A stretch of DNA of 64,000 nt, taken from positions 2,232,001 to 2,296,000 of the forward strand of contig NZ_CP040872.1 of the NCBI RefSeq assembly GCF_006337065.1, in the 5' to 3' direction. Source of the DNA: Agromyces laixinhei. GTDB lineage: Bacteria; Actinomycetota; Actinomycetes; Actinomycetales; Microbacteriaceae. The position numbers were made by a program, and so were the translations under genes. Within the stretch, counting starts at the first letter, position 1; the number at the start of each line of letters is the position of its first letter. This document shows, piece by piece, positions 55,587 to 64,000 of the stretch. Under the pieces are notes generated by a model. It saw nothing but the letters and a program-made list of their open reading frames with translations, ran no database searches and was not told the DNA's origin.

Positions 55587-56048
55587 TCAGCGGCGTCGCT
55601 CCTGCATGGAGAAGCCGACGAGGATGTCGCGCTGGGCGCCGAACATCTCCTTCTCCTCCGCCGGTTCGGCGTGGTCGAACCCGAGCAGGTGCAGGATGCC
55701 GTGCGTCGTCAGCAGCAGCAGTTCGTCGATGAGCGGATGCCCCGCGGTGCGCGACTGCGCCTCGGCGACCTGCGGGCACAGCACGATGTCACCGAGGAGC
55801 CCCGGCGGGGTCGGCGCGTCGTCGGTGCCCGGACGCAGCTCGTCCATCGGAAAGCTCAGCACGTCGGTCGGCCCGGGCTCGTCCATCCACTGCACGTGCA
55901 GCTGCTCCATCGCTCCCTCGTCGACGAGCACGATGGCGATCTCGGCGTCGGGGTGCACGTGCATCGCGTCGAGCGCATACACCGCCAACCGCTGGAGGGC
56001 GGCCTCGTCGACCTCGATCGCTGACTCGTTGTTGATCTCGATGCTCAT
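55587..56048 (-). CDS. ybeY: Endoribonuclease YbeY (rRNA maturation)
   Basis: A 153-aa single-strand RNase for 16S rRNA 3'-end maturation and ribosome quality control. The metal-binding signature [14 protein letters not shown] has the three His residues, and [10 protein letters not shown] carries the other conserved block. ATG at 56048 overlaps the phoH stop (ATGA). Confidence 0.95.
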   Translation of the reverse strand: MSIEINNESAIEVDEAALQRLAVYALDAMHVHPDAEIAIVLVDEGAMEQLHVQWMDEPGPTDVLSFPMDELRPGTDDAPTPPGLLGDIVLCPQVAEAQSRTAGHPLIDELLLLTTHGILHLLGFDHAEPAEEKEMFGAQRDILVGFSMQERRR

Positions 56049-57130
56049 GCCTTGCCCTTCCTCGGCTGGTGATCGCGAGGGCCGGCGCGACGTTCGGCAC
56101 GATTGGCGAACTCGCGCGCCTGGTCGCGCTCGAATCGCTGCGCCTGCTGGCGCTGGTCGTACTCGGTGTAGGCGTCGACGATGCGGCCGACGAGCGTGTG
56201 CCGCACGACGTCGTCGCTCGTGAGCCGTACGAACTCGATGTCGTCGACGTGGTCGAGGATTCGCGTGACGAGCCGCAGGCCGCTGGCCCCGCCCGGCAGG
56301 TCGATCTGGGTGACGTCGCCGGTGACGACCATGCGCGAGCCGAACCCGAGCCTGGTCAGGAACATCTTCATCTGCTCGGGCGTGGTGTTCTGCGCCTCGT
56401 CGAGCACGACGAACGAATCGTTCAGGGTCCTGCCTCGCATATACGCGAGCGGAGCGACCTCGACGGTGCCCGAGGCCAGGAGCTTCGGCACGAGCTCGGG
56501 GTCCATCATCTCGTTGAGCGCGTCGTACAGCGGCCGCAGGTACGGGTCGATCTTGTCGGTGAGGGTGCCGGGCAGGAATCCGAGTCGCTCGCCCGCCTCC
56601 ACGGCCGGGCGCGTCAGGATGATGCGGCTGACCTCTTTGCGCTGCAGCGCCTGCACGGCCTTGGCCATCGCCAGGTAGGTCTTGCCGGTGCCCGCCGGCC
56701 CGATGCCGAACACGATCGTGTGCTCGTCGATCGCATCGACGTAGGCGCGTTGGCCCTCGGTCTTCGGCCGGATCGTCTTGCCCCGGCTCGAGACGATGAC
56801 CTGTCCGAGCAGTTCGGACGGCCTGGAACTGGAATCGGCTTCGAGCATTCGGGCCGAGCTCCTCACTTCGGTGGGTGTGGGGTCCTGCCCGCCGCGCACG
56901 AGTTCGAGCAGTTCTTCGATGAGTCGGCGCACATGCATGCGGCCGTCGAGGTCGCCGCGGATCGCGATCTCGTTGCCGCGAACGTGCACTTGCACGCCGG
57001 GGTATTCGCGCTGCACCTGGGTGAGCAGACGATCCTGCGGACCGAGGAGTCGCACCATGGCGACGCCGTCGACGGTCAGCCGCTCCTCGTCGGGTGCCGC
57101 GTGATCGCCGATCGGATCAGTCTCCGGCAA
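56045..57130 (-). CDS. PhoH family ATPase
   Basis: A 361-aa cytosolic ATPase of the PhoL type. The Walker A motif is GPAGTGKTY near residue 153 and Walker B is FVVLDEAQN, with [16 protein letters not shown] between them. A KH-like N-terminal region ([13 protein letters not shown]) is present. The TTG at 57130 overlaps the end of the HIT gene and has a strong GAGGAGG six bases upstream, which decides the start. Works with YbeY in rRNA processing by genomic association. Confidence 0.92.
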   Translation of the reverse strand: MPETDPIGDHAAPDEERLTVDGVAMVRLLGPQDRLLTQVQREYPGVQVHVRGNEIAIRGDLDGRMHVRRLIEELLELVRGGQDPTPTEVRSSARMLEADSSSRPSELLGQVIVSSRGKTIRPKTEGQRAYVDAIDEHTIVFGIGPAGTGKTYLAMAKAVQALQRKEVSRIILTRPAVEAGERLGFLPGTLTDKIDPYLRPLYDALNEMMDPELVPKLLASGTVEVAPLAYMRGRTLNDSFVVLDEAQNTTPEQMKMFLTRLGFGSRMVVTGDVTQIDLPGGASGLRLVTRILDHVDDIEFVRLTSDDVVRHTLVGRIVDAYTEYDQRQQAQRFERDQAREFANRAERRAGPRDHQPRKGKA

Positions 57131-57479
57131 GCGTGGCCTCCTCGAGACCTCCGGCCAACACGTGCGCGTGCACGTGGAAGACGGTTTGGCCCGCCGCAGG
57201 CCCGGTATTGAAGACGAGCCGGAACTGACCGGCGGCGAGTTCGTCTGCGACGCCGTGCGCGACATCGACGAGTTCGGCGAGCAGGCCCGGGTCGCCGGCG
57301 GCGAGTTCGACGACGTCGCGGTACTCGCCGGACTTCGGGGTGACGACGACGTGCACGGGTGCCTTCGGCGCGATGTCGTGGAACGCGATGACGCGATCGG
57401 TCTCTGCGACCAGGCGCGCGGGGATCTCACGGGCGGCGATGCGCTCGAAGAGGGTCGGTTCTGCGCGGGACTCGGTCAT
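57117..57479 (-). CDS. HIT family nucleotide hydrolase
   Basis: A 120-aa histidine-triad protein; family members hydrolyse adenosine phosphoramidates. The triad is in QTVFHVHAHVL near residue 101, with AFHDIAPKAPVHVVVTPK earlier. ATG at 57479 lies six bases after a TACGAT box. A GGAG is too close for a ribosome site, so a leaderless message from an internal promoter is likely. Its end overlaps the phoH start by 14 bases. Confidence 0.92.
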   Translation of the reverse strand: MTESRAEPTLFERIAAREIPARLVAETDRVIAFHDIAPKAPVHVVVTPKSGEYRDVVELAAGDPGLLAELVDVAHGVADELAAGQFRLVFNTGPAAGQTVFHVHAHVLAGGLEEATLAGD

Positions 57480-57503
57480 GACTCCATCGTAGCGACGGAT
57501 GCC

Positions 57504-58238
57504 TCACCACCGCCCGAGCGCGGCATTGAGCACCGCGATCGCGGCGGGCCCGGCCGTCGAGGTGCGAAGCACGGATGCCCCGAGCCGCACCGGTTCGGCG
57601 CCGGCGACGGTCAGCCGTTCGAGCTCCGCCGGCGAGATGCCGCCCTCGGGGCCGACGACGAGCGCGAGGTCACGGCCGTCGGTGCGGAGATCGGTGAGCG
57701 ACGCCGTCGCGGCCGGTTCGAGCAGCAGCACCCGCTGGCCGTCGAGGCGCTCGACGAGCTGGGCGGTCGTCGCGACGGGAGCAACCGGCGGCAGCCAGGC
57801 GCGCATCGACTGCTTGACCGCTTCGCGCACGATGGTCGACCAGCGGGCTCGGCCCTTCTCGGCCTTCGGCCCTTCCCAGCGGGAGACCGAGCGGCTCGCC
57901 GCCCACGGCACGATCGCGTCGACGCCGAGTTCGGTCGCCGCCTGCACCGCGAGTTCGTCGCGATCGCCCTTCGCGAGCGCCTGCACGAGGGTGATCCGCG
58001 GCGACGCCGGCTCCTCGACGAGCACCTCGTCGACCGTGAGTTCGAGCTCACGTGTGCCGGTCGACGAGACGACGCCGTGCACGAGCGCGCCGCGTCCGTC
58101 GCCGATCGCGATGCGCTCACCCGGCCGCACCCGCGAGACGGTGACGGCGTGCCGTGCCTCGTCGCCCGAGAGCGCCACCGTCGCGCCGGGCGCGACAGCG
58201 GCGAGATCGAGCGTCTCGTCGAGGTAGAGGTGGCTCAC
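57504..58238 (-). CDS. rsmE: 16S rRNA (uracil1498-N3)-methyltransferase
   Basis: A 244-aa SPOUT-class methyltransferase. The N-terminal PUA-like domain has SGDEARHAVTVSRVRPGE (part). The C-terminal knot has LALVVGPEGGISPAELE and the VRLGASVLRTSTAGPAAI stretch that binds SAM. GTG at 58238 follows the dnaJ stop by 12 bases, the usual dnaJ-rsmE order. Confidence 0.94.
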   Translation of the reverse strand: MSHLYLDETLDLAAVAPGATVALSGDEARHAVTVSRVRPGERIAIGDGRGALVHGVVSSTGTRELELTVDEVLVEEPASPRITLVQALAKGDRDELAVQAATELGVDAIVPWAASRSVSRWEGPKAEKGRARWSTIVREAVKQSMRAWLPPVAPVATTAQLVERLDGQRVLLLEPAATASLTDLRTDGRDLALVVGPEGGISPAELERLTVAGAEPVRLGASVLRTSTAGPAAIAVLNAALGRW

Positions 58239-58250
58239 CGGGGCGTCCGC

Positions 58251-59351
58251 CTAACCGAGGAAGCGGTCGCGCAGGCGGGCGAAGATGCCCTGCTGGAAGT
58301 GGCTGAGCTCGGGAGCGGGCGCCTTCTTCGACGCGGCGAACTGCTGCATGAGATCGCGCTCCCTCGACGAGAGCTTGGTGGGCGTGACCACCTGGATGCC
58401 CACCTTGAGATCGCCACGACCGGAGCCGCGCAGGCGCGAGACGCCCCGGTCTCTCACCGTGAGGATCTCGCCGCTCTGCAGGCCCGCCTTGAGTTCGAGC
58501 TCGACGTCGCCGTCGAGCGCGGGGATCGTGGCGTTCGCACCGAGGATCGCATCGCTCATCGCGACCTCGAGCGTGCACAGCAGATCGTCGCCGTTGCGGC
58601 TGAAGACCTCGTGGTTCTTGACCTTGATCTCGAGGTAGAGGTCGCCGTTCGGGCCCCCGGCGGGGCCCGCCTCGCCGGAACCCGGCATCTGCAGGCGCAC
58701 GCCCGTGTCGACGCCCGCGGGAACGTCGACGGGCACCGTGCGGCGTGCCCGAACGCGGCCCTGGCCCTGGCAGGTCACGCACGGCGTCGCGATGACGGTG
58801 CCGTAGCCGCGGCACGTTCCGCACGGGCTCGAGGTCATGACGTTGCCGAGGAGTGAGCGCACCGAGCGCTGGATCGAGCCGGTGCCGTGGCAGATGTCGC
58901 AGGTGACGGGCGAGGTGCCGGGCTGGCAGCACGAGCCGTGACAGGTCTCGCACGTCACTGCGGTGTCGACCTCGATGTCGCGGTGCGTGCCGAAGATGAC
59001 CTCGTCGAGGCCGACCTCGACTCGGAGCAGCGCGTCTTGGCCGCGTTCGCGGCGTGATCGCGGCCCGCGGGTCTGTTGACCCGCACCGAAGAAGGTCTCG
59101 AAGATGTCGCCGAAGTTGCCGAAGTTCTGGCCGCCGCCGAAGCCGCCCTGGCCGCCGAGGTCGTACTGCTCGCGCTGCCGGGCGTCGGAGAGCACGTCAT
59201 AGGCGTGCGTGACCTCCTTGAAGCGCTCGGATGCTTCGGCGCCCGGGTTCACATCGGGGTGCAGTTCACGCGCGAGGCGTCGATACGCCTTCTTGATCTC
59301 GTCTGGCGTCGCTTCGCGCGAGACGCCGAGGACCTCGTAGTGGTCTGCCAC
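58251..59351 (-). CDS. dnaJ: Chaperone DnaJ
   Basis: A 366-aa Hsp40 of the second actinobacterial type, linked to HrcA. J domain at 1-70 with the HPD motif in RELHPDVNPG; Gly/Phe-rich linker (GGQGGFGGGQNFGNFG); zinc domain with four Cys pairs, CETCHGSC, CDICHGTG, CGTCRGYG and CVTCQGQG. The first lacks the final Gly of CxxCxGxG. GTG at 59351 with AAAGGAC upstream gives the family start ADHYEVLGV. Lies downstream of hrcA in the CIRCE-controlled operon. Confidence 0.95.
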   Translation of the reverse strand: MADHYEVLGVSREATPDEIKKAYRRLARELHPDVNPGAEASERFKEVTHAYDVLSDARQREQYDLGGQGGFGGGQNFGNFGDIFETFFGAGQQTRGPRSRRERGQDALLRVEVGLDEVIFGTHRDIEVDTAVTCETCHGSCCQPGTSPVTCDICHGTGSIQRSVRSLLGNVMTSSPCGTCRGYGTVIATPCVTCQGQGRVRARRTVPVDVPAGVDTGVRLQMPGSGEAGPAGGPNGDLYLEIKVKNHEVFSRNGDDLLCTLEVAMSDAILGANATIPALDGDVELELKAGLQSGEILTVRDRGVSRLRGSGRGDLKVGIQVVTPTKLSSRERDLMQQFAASKKAPAPELSHFQQGIFARLRDRFLG

Positions 59352-59406
59352 GGAGGGCTTGTCCTTTCGATTGCCGGATGCCGGTCGGGTGCGACGGGCG
59401 GCGGGT

Positions 59407-60429
59407 TCAGTTCTCGCCGAGCGTTCGGGAGAGGTAACGGGCGACGGCGCGAACGGCCGCCATGCTGTGCGAATAGTCCATGCGCGTCGGGCCGACGATG
59501 CCGAGCCGCGAGATGTCACGGCCGGGGATCTCGAAGGCGCTCGAGACCACCGAGGTCTCACCGAGGCCGAACGAGGCGTTCTCCCGGCCGATGCGCACAG
59601 TGACGGCGTGCTCGTCGGTCGCCATCTCGCCGAAGAGCTTCAGCAGCACGACCTGCTCTTCGATCGCCTCGATGACGCCGAGGATGGAGCCGGCGAAATC
59701 CTGCTCGGTGCGCACGAGGTTCGCCGCACCGGCGACCACCAGACGATCTTGCCGCTGGGCTCGCGCCTGGTCGGCGAGCGTGGCGGCGAGGGTGTGCAGC
59801 ACTGCGGCGTGATGCCGGTCGACCTGGTCGATCTCGCCCGACAGTGCGTCCGCGGCATCCGCCATGGCTCGGCCGCCTGCGATCTCGTTCAGGCGCACAC
59901 GGAGGTCGCCGAGCGTCTGCTCGTCGACCGGCTGCTCGAGCTCGGCGAGGCGCTGCTCGACCTGACCGGAGTCGGTAATGAGGATGCACAGCACCCGGTC
60001 GGGTGCGAGCGAGATGAGTTCCACGTGCCGAACGCGCGCGCTGCCGAAGCTCGGGTACTGCACGACCGCGAGCTGATTGGTCAGCTGGGCGATGAGGCGC
60101 ACGGTTCGCGCGAGCAGTTCGTCGAGGTCGCTCGATTCGCCGAGGAAGGTCTCGATCGCCGTGCGCTGGGCCGAACTCAGCGGCCGCACGTCGGTGAGTC
60201 GATCGACGAAGACCCGGTACCCCTTGTCGGTCGGAATCCGGCCCGACGAGGTGTGCGGGGCCGCGATGAGCTCCTCCTCTTCGAGGAGGGCCATGTCGTT
60301 GCGGATCGTCGCCGCTGACACGCCGAAGGCATGCCGTTCGACGATCGACTTCGAGCCGACGGGCTCACGCGACGCGACGTAGTCCTGCACGATCGCGCGC
60401 AGCACGGCGAGACTGCGTTCGGAGACCAT
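59407..60429 (-). CDS. hrcA: Heat-inducible transcription repressor HrcA
   Basis: A 340-aa repressor of heat-shock genes. The N-terminal winged helix has VGSKSIVERHAFGVSAATIRND (part), then LIAAPHTSSGRIPTDKGYRVFVD (part), which is the family signature. A GAF-like dimer domain follows, ending in the SRLGIVGPTRMDYSHSMAAV block. ATG at 60429; CIRCE lies 24 bases upstream, so it represses its own operon with dnaJ and the genes beyond. Confidence 0.95.
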   Translation of the reverse strand: MVSERSLAVLRAIVQDYVASREPVGSKSIVERHAFGVSAATIRNDMALLEEEELIAAPHTSSGRIPTDKGYRVFVDRLTDVRPLSSAQRTAIETFLGESSDLDELLARTVRLIAQLTNQLAVVQYPSFGSARVRHVELISLAPDRVLCILITDSGQVEQRLAELEQPVDEQTLGDLRVRLNEIAGGRAMADAADALSGEIDQVDRHHAAVLHTLAATLADQARAQRQDRLVVAGAANLVRTEQDFAGSILGVIEAIEEQVVLLKLFGEMATDEHAVTVRIGRENASFGLGETSVVSSAFEIPGRDISRLGIVGPTRMDYSHSMAAVRAVARYLSRTLGEN

Positions 60430-60453
60430 GTCCGCCCTCGCTTCCTCCTGCGC

Positions 60454-60480
60454 TTAGCACTCGTACCGAGTGACTGCCAA
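60454..60480. promoter_or_regulatory. CIRCE element, HrcA operator
   Basis: TTAGCACTC, nine bases, GACTGCCAA on the + strand. One half is perfect and the other matches the CIRCE half site at seven of nine positions. A TATGAT -10 box for hrcA (60485-60480 on the - strand) abuts it. Confidence 0.88.
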
Positions 60481-60623
60481 TCATATCGCGACATCCGGGG
60501 CGCGGGCGTTGCCAGCCGCTGCTCGGCGGCGCTAGCTTATGGGTACCCGCGAGTCCTCTCAGGCTGCGATTCCCCCGTCGCGCGAGCCGCGGTTCGACCC
60601 GAGAACCCGAAAGGCACCCCATC

Positions 60624-61055
60624 ATGACCGATCCCAACACCCCCGCGCCCGACTCCGACTCGCGCCCGACGCCGCCTCCGCCGCCCGCAGCACCGCAGGC
60701 CGCACCCGCGGGCGCGCCGGTCGCCGCCGCGCCCCTCTCGCAGGAACAGGATGTGCAGTGGGGTTCGTTCGCGCACCTCGGCGGCGTGCTCGGTTTCCTG
60801 CCGTCGCTCATCATCTGGCTCGTCTTCAAAGACCGTGGATCGTTCACGAACACCGAGGCGAAGGAGGCGCTGAACTTCCAGATCACGATTCTCATGGCCT
60901 ACGTGGTCGGCGCGATCCTGTCGGTCATCCTCATCGGCGTCTTCGTCGTCTGGGCCGCCTGGATCGTCAGCGTCGTCTTCTCGATCATCGCCTTCCTCAA
61001 GGCGAAAGACGCACAGCACTACCGCTACCCGTTCGCGATCCGCCTCATCAAGTGA
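60624..61055 (+). CDS. DUF4870 membrane protein
   Basis: A 143-aa protein. About 40 Pro/Ala-rich N-terminal residues precede a DUF4870 domain: WGSFAHLGGVLGFLPSLIIWLVFKD (part), EALNFQITILMAYVVG, then a Tyr-rich end YRYPFAIRLIK. Three membrane segments. Function unknown. ATG at 60624 has AAAGG at long spacing. A paralogue follows 135 bases downstream. Confidence 0.88.
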   Translation: MTDPNTPAPDSDSRPTPPPPPAAPQAAPAGAPVAAAPLSQEQDVQWGSFAHLGGVLGFLPSLIIWLVFKDRGSFTNTEAKEALNFQITILMAYVVGAILSVILIGVFVVWAAWIVSVVFSIIAFLKAKDAQHYRYPFAIRLIK

Positions 61056-61190
61056 TGAGGCGGCGGTGACCGCGCCGGGCGAATTCCGCACCTTGCGCGC
61101 GCCGCTGTGCCAACATGAAGTGATTCGAACCTCGCCCGTCGGGCGTCGAGACCGAGCCTCGCCTCCGGGCGAGCCGACCAAGGAGAAACC

Positions 61191-61580
61191 ATGTCCGACA
61201 CGACTCCGCCTCCCCCGCCGCCGTCGAACCCCTACCAGCAGCCGGGTGCCAACCAGTTGAGCCCCTCAGACGAGAAGCTCTGGGCCACGCTGGTGCACAT
61301 CGGAGGCATCTTCTTCAGCTTCGTGCCCGCCCTGATCGGCTATCTGATCCTGAAGGACCGGGGCCCGTTCGTGCGCGCGCACACGGCGACGGCCCTGAAC
61401 TTCCAGATCACGATGGCGATCGCCTACGTGATCGGGTACATCCTCATCTTCGTCCTCGTCGGCGTCATCGTGCTGGCCGCGGTGTGGGTCGTCAACATCA
61501 TCTTCAGCATCATGGCAGCGGTGAAGGCCAACCAGGGCCAGCCCTACACCTACCCGCTCGCGATCAAGTTCGTGAGCTGA
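61191..61580 (+). CDS. DUF4870 membrane protein, tandem paralogue
   Basis: A 129-aa protein similar to the preceding one: Pro-rich start, LVHIGGIFFSFVPALIGYLILKDRG (part), ATALNFQITMAIAYVIG, and the end YTYPLAIKFVS. AAGGAG stands seven bases before the ATG. Its last 17 bases overlap the 3' end of hemW on the other strand. Confidence 0.9.
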   Translation: MSDTTPPPPPPSNPYQQPGANQLSPSDEKLWATLVHIGGIFFSFVPALIGYLILKDRGPFVRAHTATALNFQITMAIAYVIGYILIFVLVGVIVLAAVWVVNIIFSIMAAVKANQGQPYTYPLAIKFVS

Positions 61581-62814
61581 GCTCCGACGAATCGTCGAGC
61601 AGCCGCCTGACCACGGCGTCCGCGAGCAGCCGCCCTCTCCTGGTGAGTGTCACCACTCCCGAGAGGGCGGCTTTCGCGTCCACGAGGCCGTCGGCGATGA
61701 GGCCCGCGACGGCATGACGGCCACCGGCGTGCATCGAGGTGACGGCGATGCCCTCGCGGATGCGGGTGAGGAGCAGCACCCGCTCGATCTCGCGGGTCGG
61801 AGCGTCGAGCGTTTCACGGCCGACCGCGGGTGAGACGCCGGCCGTCACCCGGTCGGCATATGCCGAGGGGTGTTTCGCATTCCACCAGCGCACACCTCCG
61901 ACGTGGCTGTGGGCGCCGGGTCCGATACCCCACCAGTCGTCACCGCGCCAGTAGCCGAGGTTGTGCCGCGAGCGATGCCGGGCATCGCTCGCCCAGTTGC
62001 TGACCTCGTACCATTCGTAGCCGGCAGCGGTGAGCGCGTCGTCGACCAGCTCGTACATGTCGGCCTCGAGGTCGTCGTCGGGCTGGGCGAGCTCGCCTCG
62101 GCGGATCTGCCGCGCGAGCTTCGTGCCGTCTTCGACGATCAGCGCGTAGGCGCTCACATGGTCGGGTCGCTCGACGACGACAGCCTCGACGCTGCGGCGC
62201 CAGTCGTCGATCGATTCCCCGGGCGTTCCGTAGATCAGGTCGAGGCTGACGTCGAGACCCGCGTCTCGCGCCCAACGTACGACGAGCGGCACTCGCACCG
62301 GGTCGTGCGTGCGGTCGAGCGCTGCGAGCACGTGCGGCACGGCCGACTGCATGCCGAACGAGACGCGGGTGAAGCCGCCCTCGGCGAGCCGCACGAGGTC
62401 TTCGGGGCCGACCGAGTCGGGGTTCGCCTCGGTCGTGACCTCGGCGCCAGGCTCGAATCCGAACTCGTCGCGCACTGCACCGAGCATGCGCACGAGGTCG
62501 TCGGCCGGCAACAGGGTCGGAGTGCCGCCGCCGAAGAAGACCGTCGAGGCCGGTCGCGCAGGCACAGCGGATGCCTCGAGCATCTGTCGCGACATCCGGA
62601 TCTCGGCGATCGCATGGTCGGCGTAGTCGACCTGTCGTGCCCCACGCAACTCATCGGAGGTGTAGGTGTTGAAGTCGCAGTATCCGCAACGCACACGGCA
62701 GAACGGCACGTGCAGGTACACGCCGAAGGCACGGTCTCGGGCGCCGACCGCGGCCGAGACCGGGAGGAGCCCGTCAGCGGGCGCCGGATCGCCCAGCGGC
62801 AGGGCGGATGCCAC
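61564..62814 (-). CDS. hemW: Radical SAM protein HemW (coproporphyrinogen III oxidase-like)
   Basis: A 416-aa radical SAM protein; HemW members bind heme and act as chaperones for heme insertion rather than as oxidases. The 4Fe-4S motif is CRVRCGYC near residue 39, with VFFGGGTPTLL, EANPDS and the HNLGYWRGDDWWGIGPGAHSH (part) region. The C-terminal HemN_C domain has REGIAVTSM. The GTG start follows the DUF1990 stop by two bases. Confidence 0.92.
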   Translation of the reverse strand: MASALPLGDPAPADGLLPVSAAVGARDRAFGVYLHVPFCRVRCGYCDFNTYTSDELRGARQVDYADHAIAEIRMSRQMLEASAVPARPASTVFFGGGTPTLLPADDLVRMLGAVRDEFGFEPGAEVTTEANPDSVGPEDLVRLAEGGFTRVSFGMQSAVPHVLAALDRTHDPVRVPLVVRWARDAGLDVSLDLIYGTPGESIDDWRRSVEAVVVERPDHVSAYALIVEDGTKLARQIRRGELAQPDDDLEADMYELVDDALTAAGYEWYEVSNWASDARHRSRHNLGYWRGDDWWGIGPGAHSHVGGVRWWNAKHPSAYADRVTAGVSPAVGRETLDAPTREIERVLLLTRIREGIAVTSMHAGGRHAVAGLIADGLVDAKAALSGVVTLTRRGRLLADAVVRRLLDDSSELSSRT

Positions 62815-62816
62815 GA

Positions 62817-63455
62817 CTAGACGCCGCTTGCGGGGTGCAGCGCCCGCAGCTCGAGCTTCGTGAGCTCACGGCGGCGCTTGCGCCGTCGCGGTGCGGTGAC
62901 GCCCGATGTGGCGAGCAGCGAGCGGATGGTCAACCAGACGGTGTCGTCGTCGCGGTGCTCGAGGATGAACGACTCCTCGCCGCTCTCGGGGCCGTCGGCC
63001 GTGGTGCCGTAGGCGAAGCCGATGCGACCGGGCTCGTCGATGACGTAGACCACCAGCACCGGCGTCTTCGCGACGCCGAAGCGGCGCTTGCGTTCGAGCA
63101 CGGCCGTCATGCCCGACGCGATGTACGGAGTGCCGTCGGCACCGAAGCGTTCCTCGGCGCGCTGCTCCGGCTGCTCAGCGAGCGGTGCGCCGCCGGCGTC
63201 GTAGACGATGCCCGGATACTGAGCGCCCGTGCCCGCCGAGACCTCGGAGACCTCGAACCCTGAACCGCGTTGGATACCCCACGTCATGAGCGACTCCGCA
63301 GCACGTTCGAATCGCGCGGCGCCGGAGCCGAGACGGACCGCGTCCTCGGCGGGACGGTAGCCGGCAGGCGGGTATCGCAGCAGATCGGGTGCGAGGGTCG
63401 CTCCGATGGCGCCATAGGTGACCGACTGGTCGGTGAACGTGCTTCGGCGGGTCAT
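62817..63455 (-). CDS. DUF1990 family protein
   Basis: A 212-aa protein with the DUF1990 pattern: SVTYGAIGATLAPDLLRYPPAGYRP (part), RAAESLMTWGIQRGSG, the VVYVIDEPGRIGFAYGT stretch, and EESFILEHRDDDTVWLTI. The fold is thought to be a START-like lipid-binding type; the role is unknown. The basic C-terminal tail (RRRKRRREL) is notable. It sits between lepA (10 bases) and hemW (two bases), so it is cotranscribed with both. Confidence 0.87.
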   Translation of the reverse strand: MTRRSTFTDQSVTYGAIGATLAPDLLRYPPAGYRPAEDAVRLGSGAARFERAAESLMTWGIQRGSGFEVSEVSAGTGAQYPGIVYDAGGAPLAEQPEQRAEERFGADGTPYIASGMTAVLERKRRFGVAKTPVLVVYVIDEPGRIGFAYGTTADGPESGEESFILEHRDDDTVWLTIRSLLATSGVTAPRRRKRRRELTKLELRALHPASGV

Positions 63456-63465
63456 GATCGGCCTT

Positions 63466-64000
63466 CTACTTCTTGTCCTTCTTCTCGACGTCTCCGCTGA
63501 GCGCGGCGATGAATGCCTCTTGGGGCACTTCGACGCGACCGACCATCTTCATGCGCTTCTTGCCCTCCTTCTGCTTCTCGAGGAGCTTGCGCTTTCGGCT
63601 GATGTCACCGCCGTAGCACTTGGCAAGCACGTCTTTGCGCATCGCGCGGATCGATTCGCGCGCGATGATGCGGGCGCCGATCGCAGCCTGGATCGGCACC
63701 TCGAACTGCTGGCGCGGGATGAGTTCGCGGAGGCGCCCCGTCATGAGCACGCCGTAGGCGTACGCCTTGTCGCGGTGCACGATCGCGCTGAATGCGTCGA
63801 CCTGCTCGCCCTGCAGCAGGATGTCGACCTTCACGAGATCGGCGGCCTGATCGCCCGTCGGCTCATAGTCGAGCGAGGCGTAACCGGCGGTCTTCGACTT
63901 CAACTGATCGAAGAAGTCGAAGACGATCTCGCCGAGCGGGATGTTGTAGCGGATCTCGACCCGATCTTCGCCGAGGTACTCCATGCCGATGAGCGACCCG
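63466..64000 (-). CDS. lepA: Elongation factor 4 (LepA), C-terminal part
   Basis: Incomplete: the gene continues beyond the right edge. The 177 visible codons include the EF4-specific C-terminal domain: [29 protein letters not shown] (part), [13 protein letters not shown], and the tail with [20 protein letters not shown] (part), [20 protein letters not shown] (part). LepA is a ribosomal GTPase that back-translocates stalled ribosomes and helps 30S assembly. Confidence 0.95.
   Translation of the reverse strand, partial: GSLIGMEYLGEDRVEIRYNIPLGEIVFDFFDQLKSKTAGYASLDYEPTGDQAADLVKVDILLQGEQVDAFSAIVHRDKAYAYGVLMTGRLRELIPRQQFEVPIQAAIGARIIARESIRAMRKDVLAKCYGGDISRKRKLLEKQKEGKKRMKMVGRVEVPQEAFIAALSGDVEKKDKK

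Overview
The window is high-GC actinobacterial DNA. It shows leaderless genes with TAnnnT boxes 6-7 nt before the start, GTG/TTG starts, a leucine leader before leuA, an HrcA/CIRCE dnaJ operon, and the block lepA-DUF1990-hemW-DUF4870-hrcA-dnaJ-rsmE-HIT-phoH-ybeY-CBS-era followed further on by leuA-recO-uppS. That combination fits the family Microbacteriaceae. The genus cannot be fixed from the sequence; Agromyces- or Leifsonia-like is only a guess.

Layout. 1-9043 is a glycoside-utilisation locus: a GH2 beta-galactosidase (cut by the window edge), a TetR regulator with a 22-bp palindromic operator, an MFS transporter, GH20 hexosaminidase and GH3 glycosidase on the + strand, then a GH5 endoglycosylceramidase-like enzyme and a GPH transporter on the - strand. 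None of the complete enzymes has a visible signal peptide, so import followed by cytosolic cleavage is likely. 9388-17532 is accessory: ornithine cyclodeaminase family, DUF1254/DUF1214, RraA-like, a frameshifted VOC gene, DUF5996, a SpoIIM-like membrane protein, an SDR, and a leaderless PadR/HAAS pair.

17719-27838 is a 10.1-kb integrative element in a tRNA-Met gene. A 36-bp copy of the tRNA 3' end lies at the far side, a tyrosine recombinase and an excisionase-like gene lie next to the intact tRNA, and similar AT-rich repeats lie inside both ends. Its cargo is a translationally coupled type VII-like module (WXG100-like protein, small helical protein, DUF1023 alpha/beta-hydrolase, lipoprotein), two divergent small secreted proteins sharing an inverted repeat, and a 35-aa membrane peptide. 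It has been hit by insertion sequences: an IS3-family element (1311 bp, 3-bp target duplication) sits inside an IS256-family transposase, that IS256 copy truncates a secreted-protein gene, and two opposed istB fragments meet at a 36-bp perfect palindrome.

27889-38679 carries a GT4 glycosyltransferase, a DMT transporter and peptide deformylase on divergent leaderless promoters, AzlCD, tRNA-Asn and a five-gene peptide ABC transporter. 38910-64000 is the conserved core: dnaG, dgt, dusB, a YbaK-type deacylase, a DsbA-like protein with a 56-aa partner, uppS, recO, a TRIC channel, leuA with its attenuator, an ABC exporter, a two-component system, and then era back to lepA (cut by the window edge).
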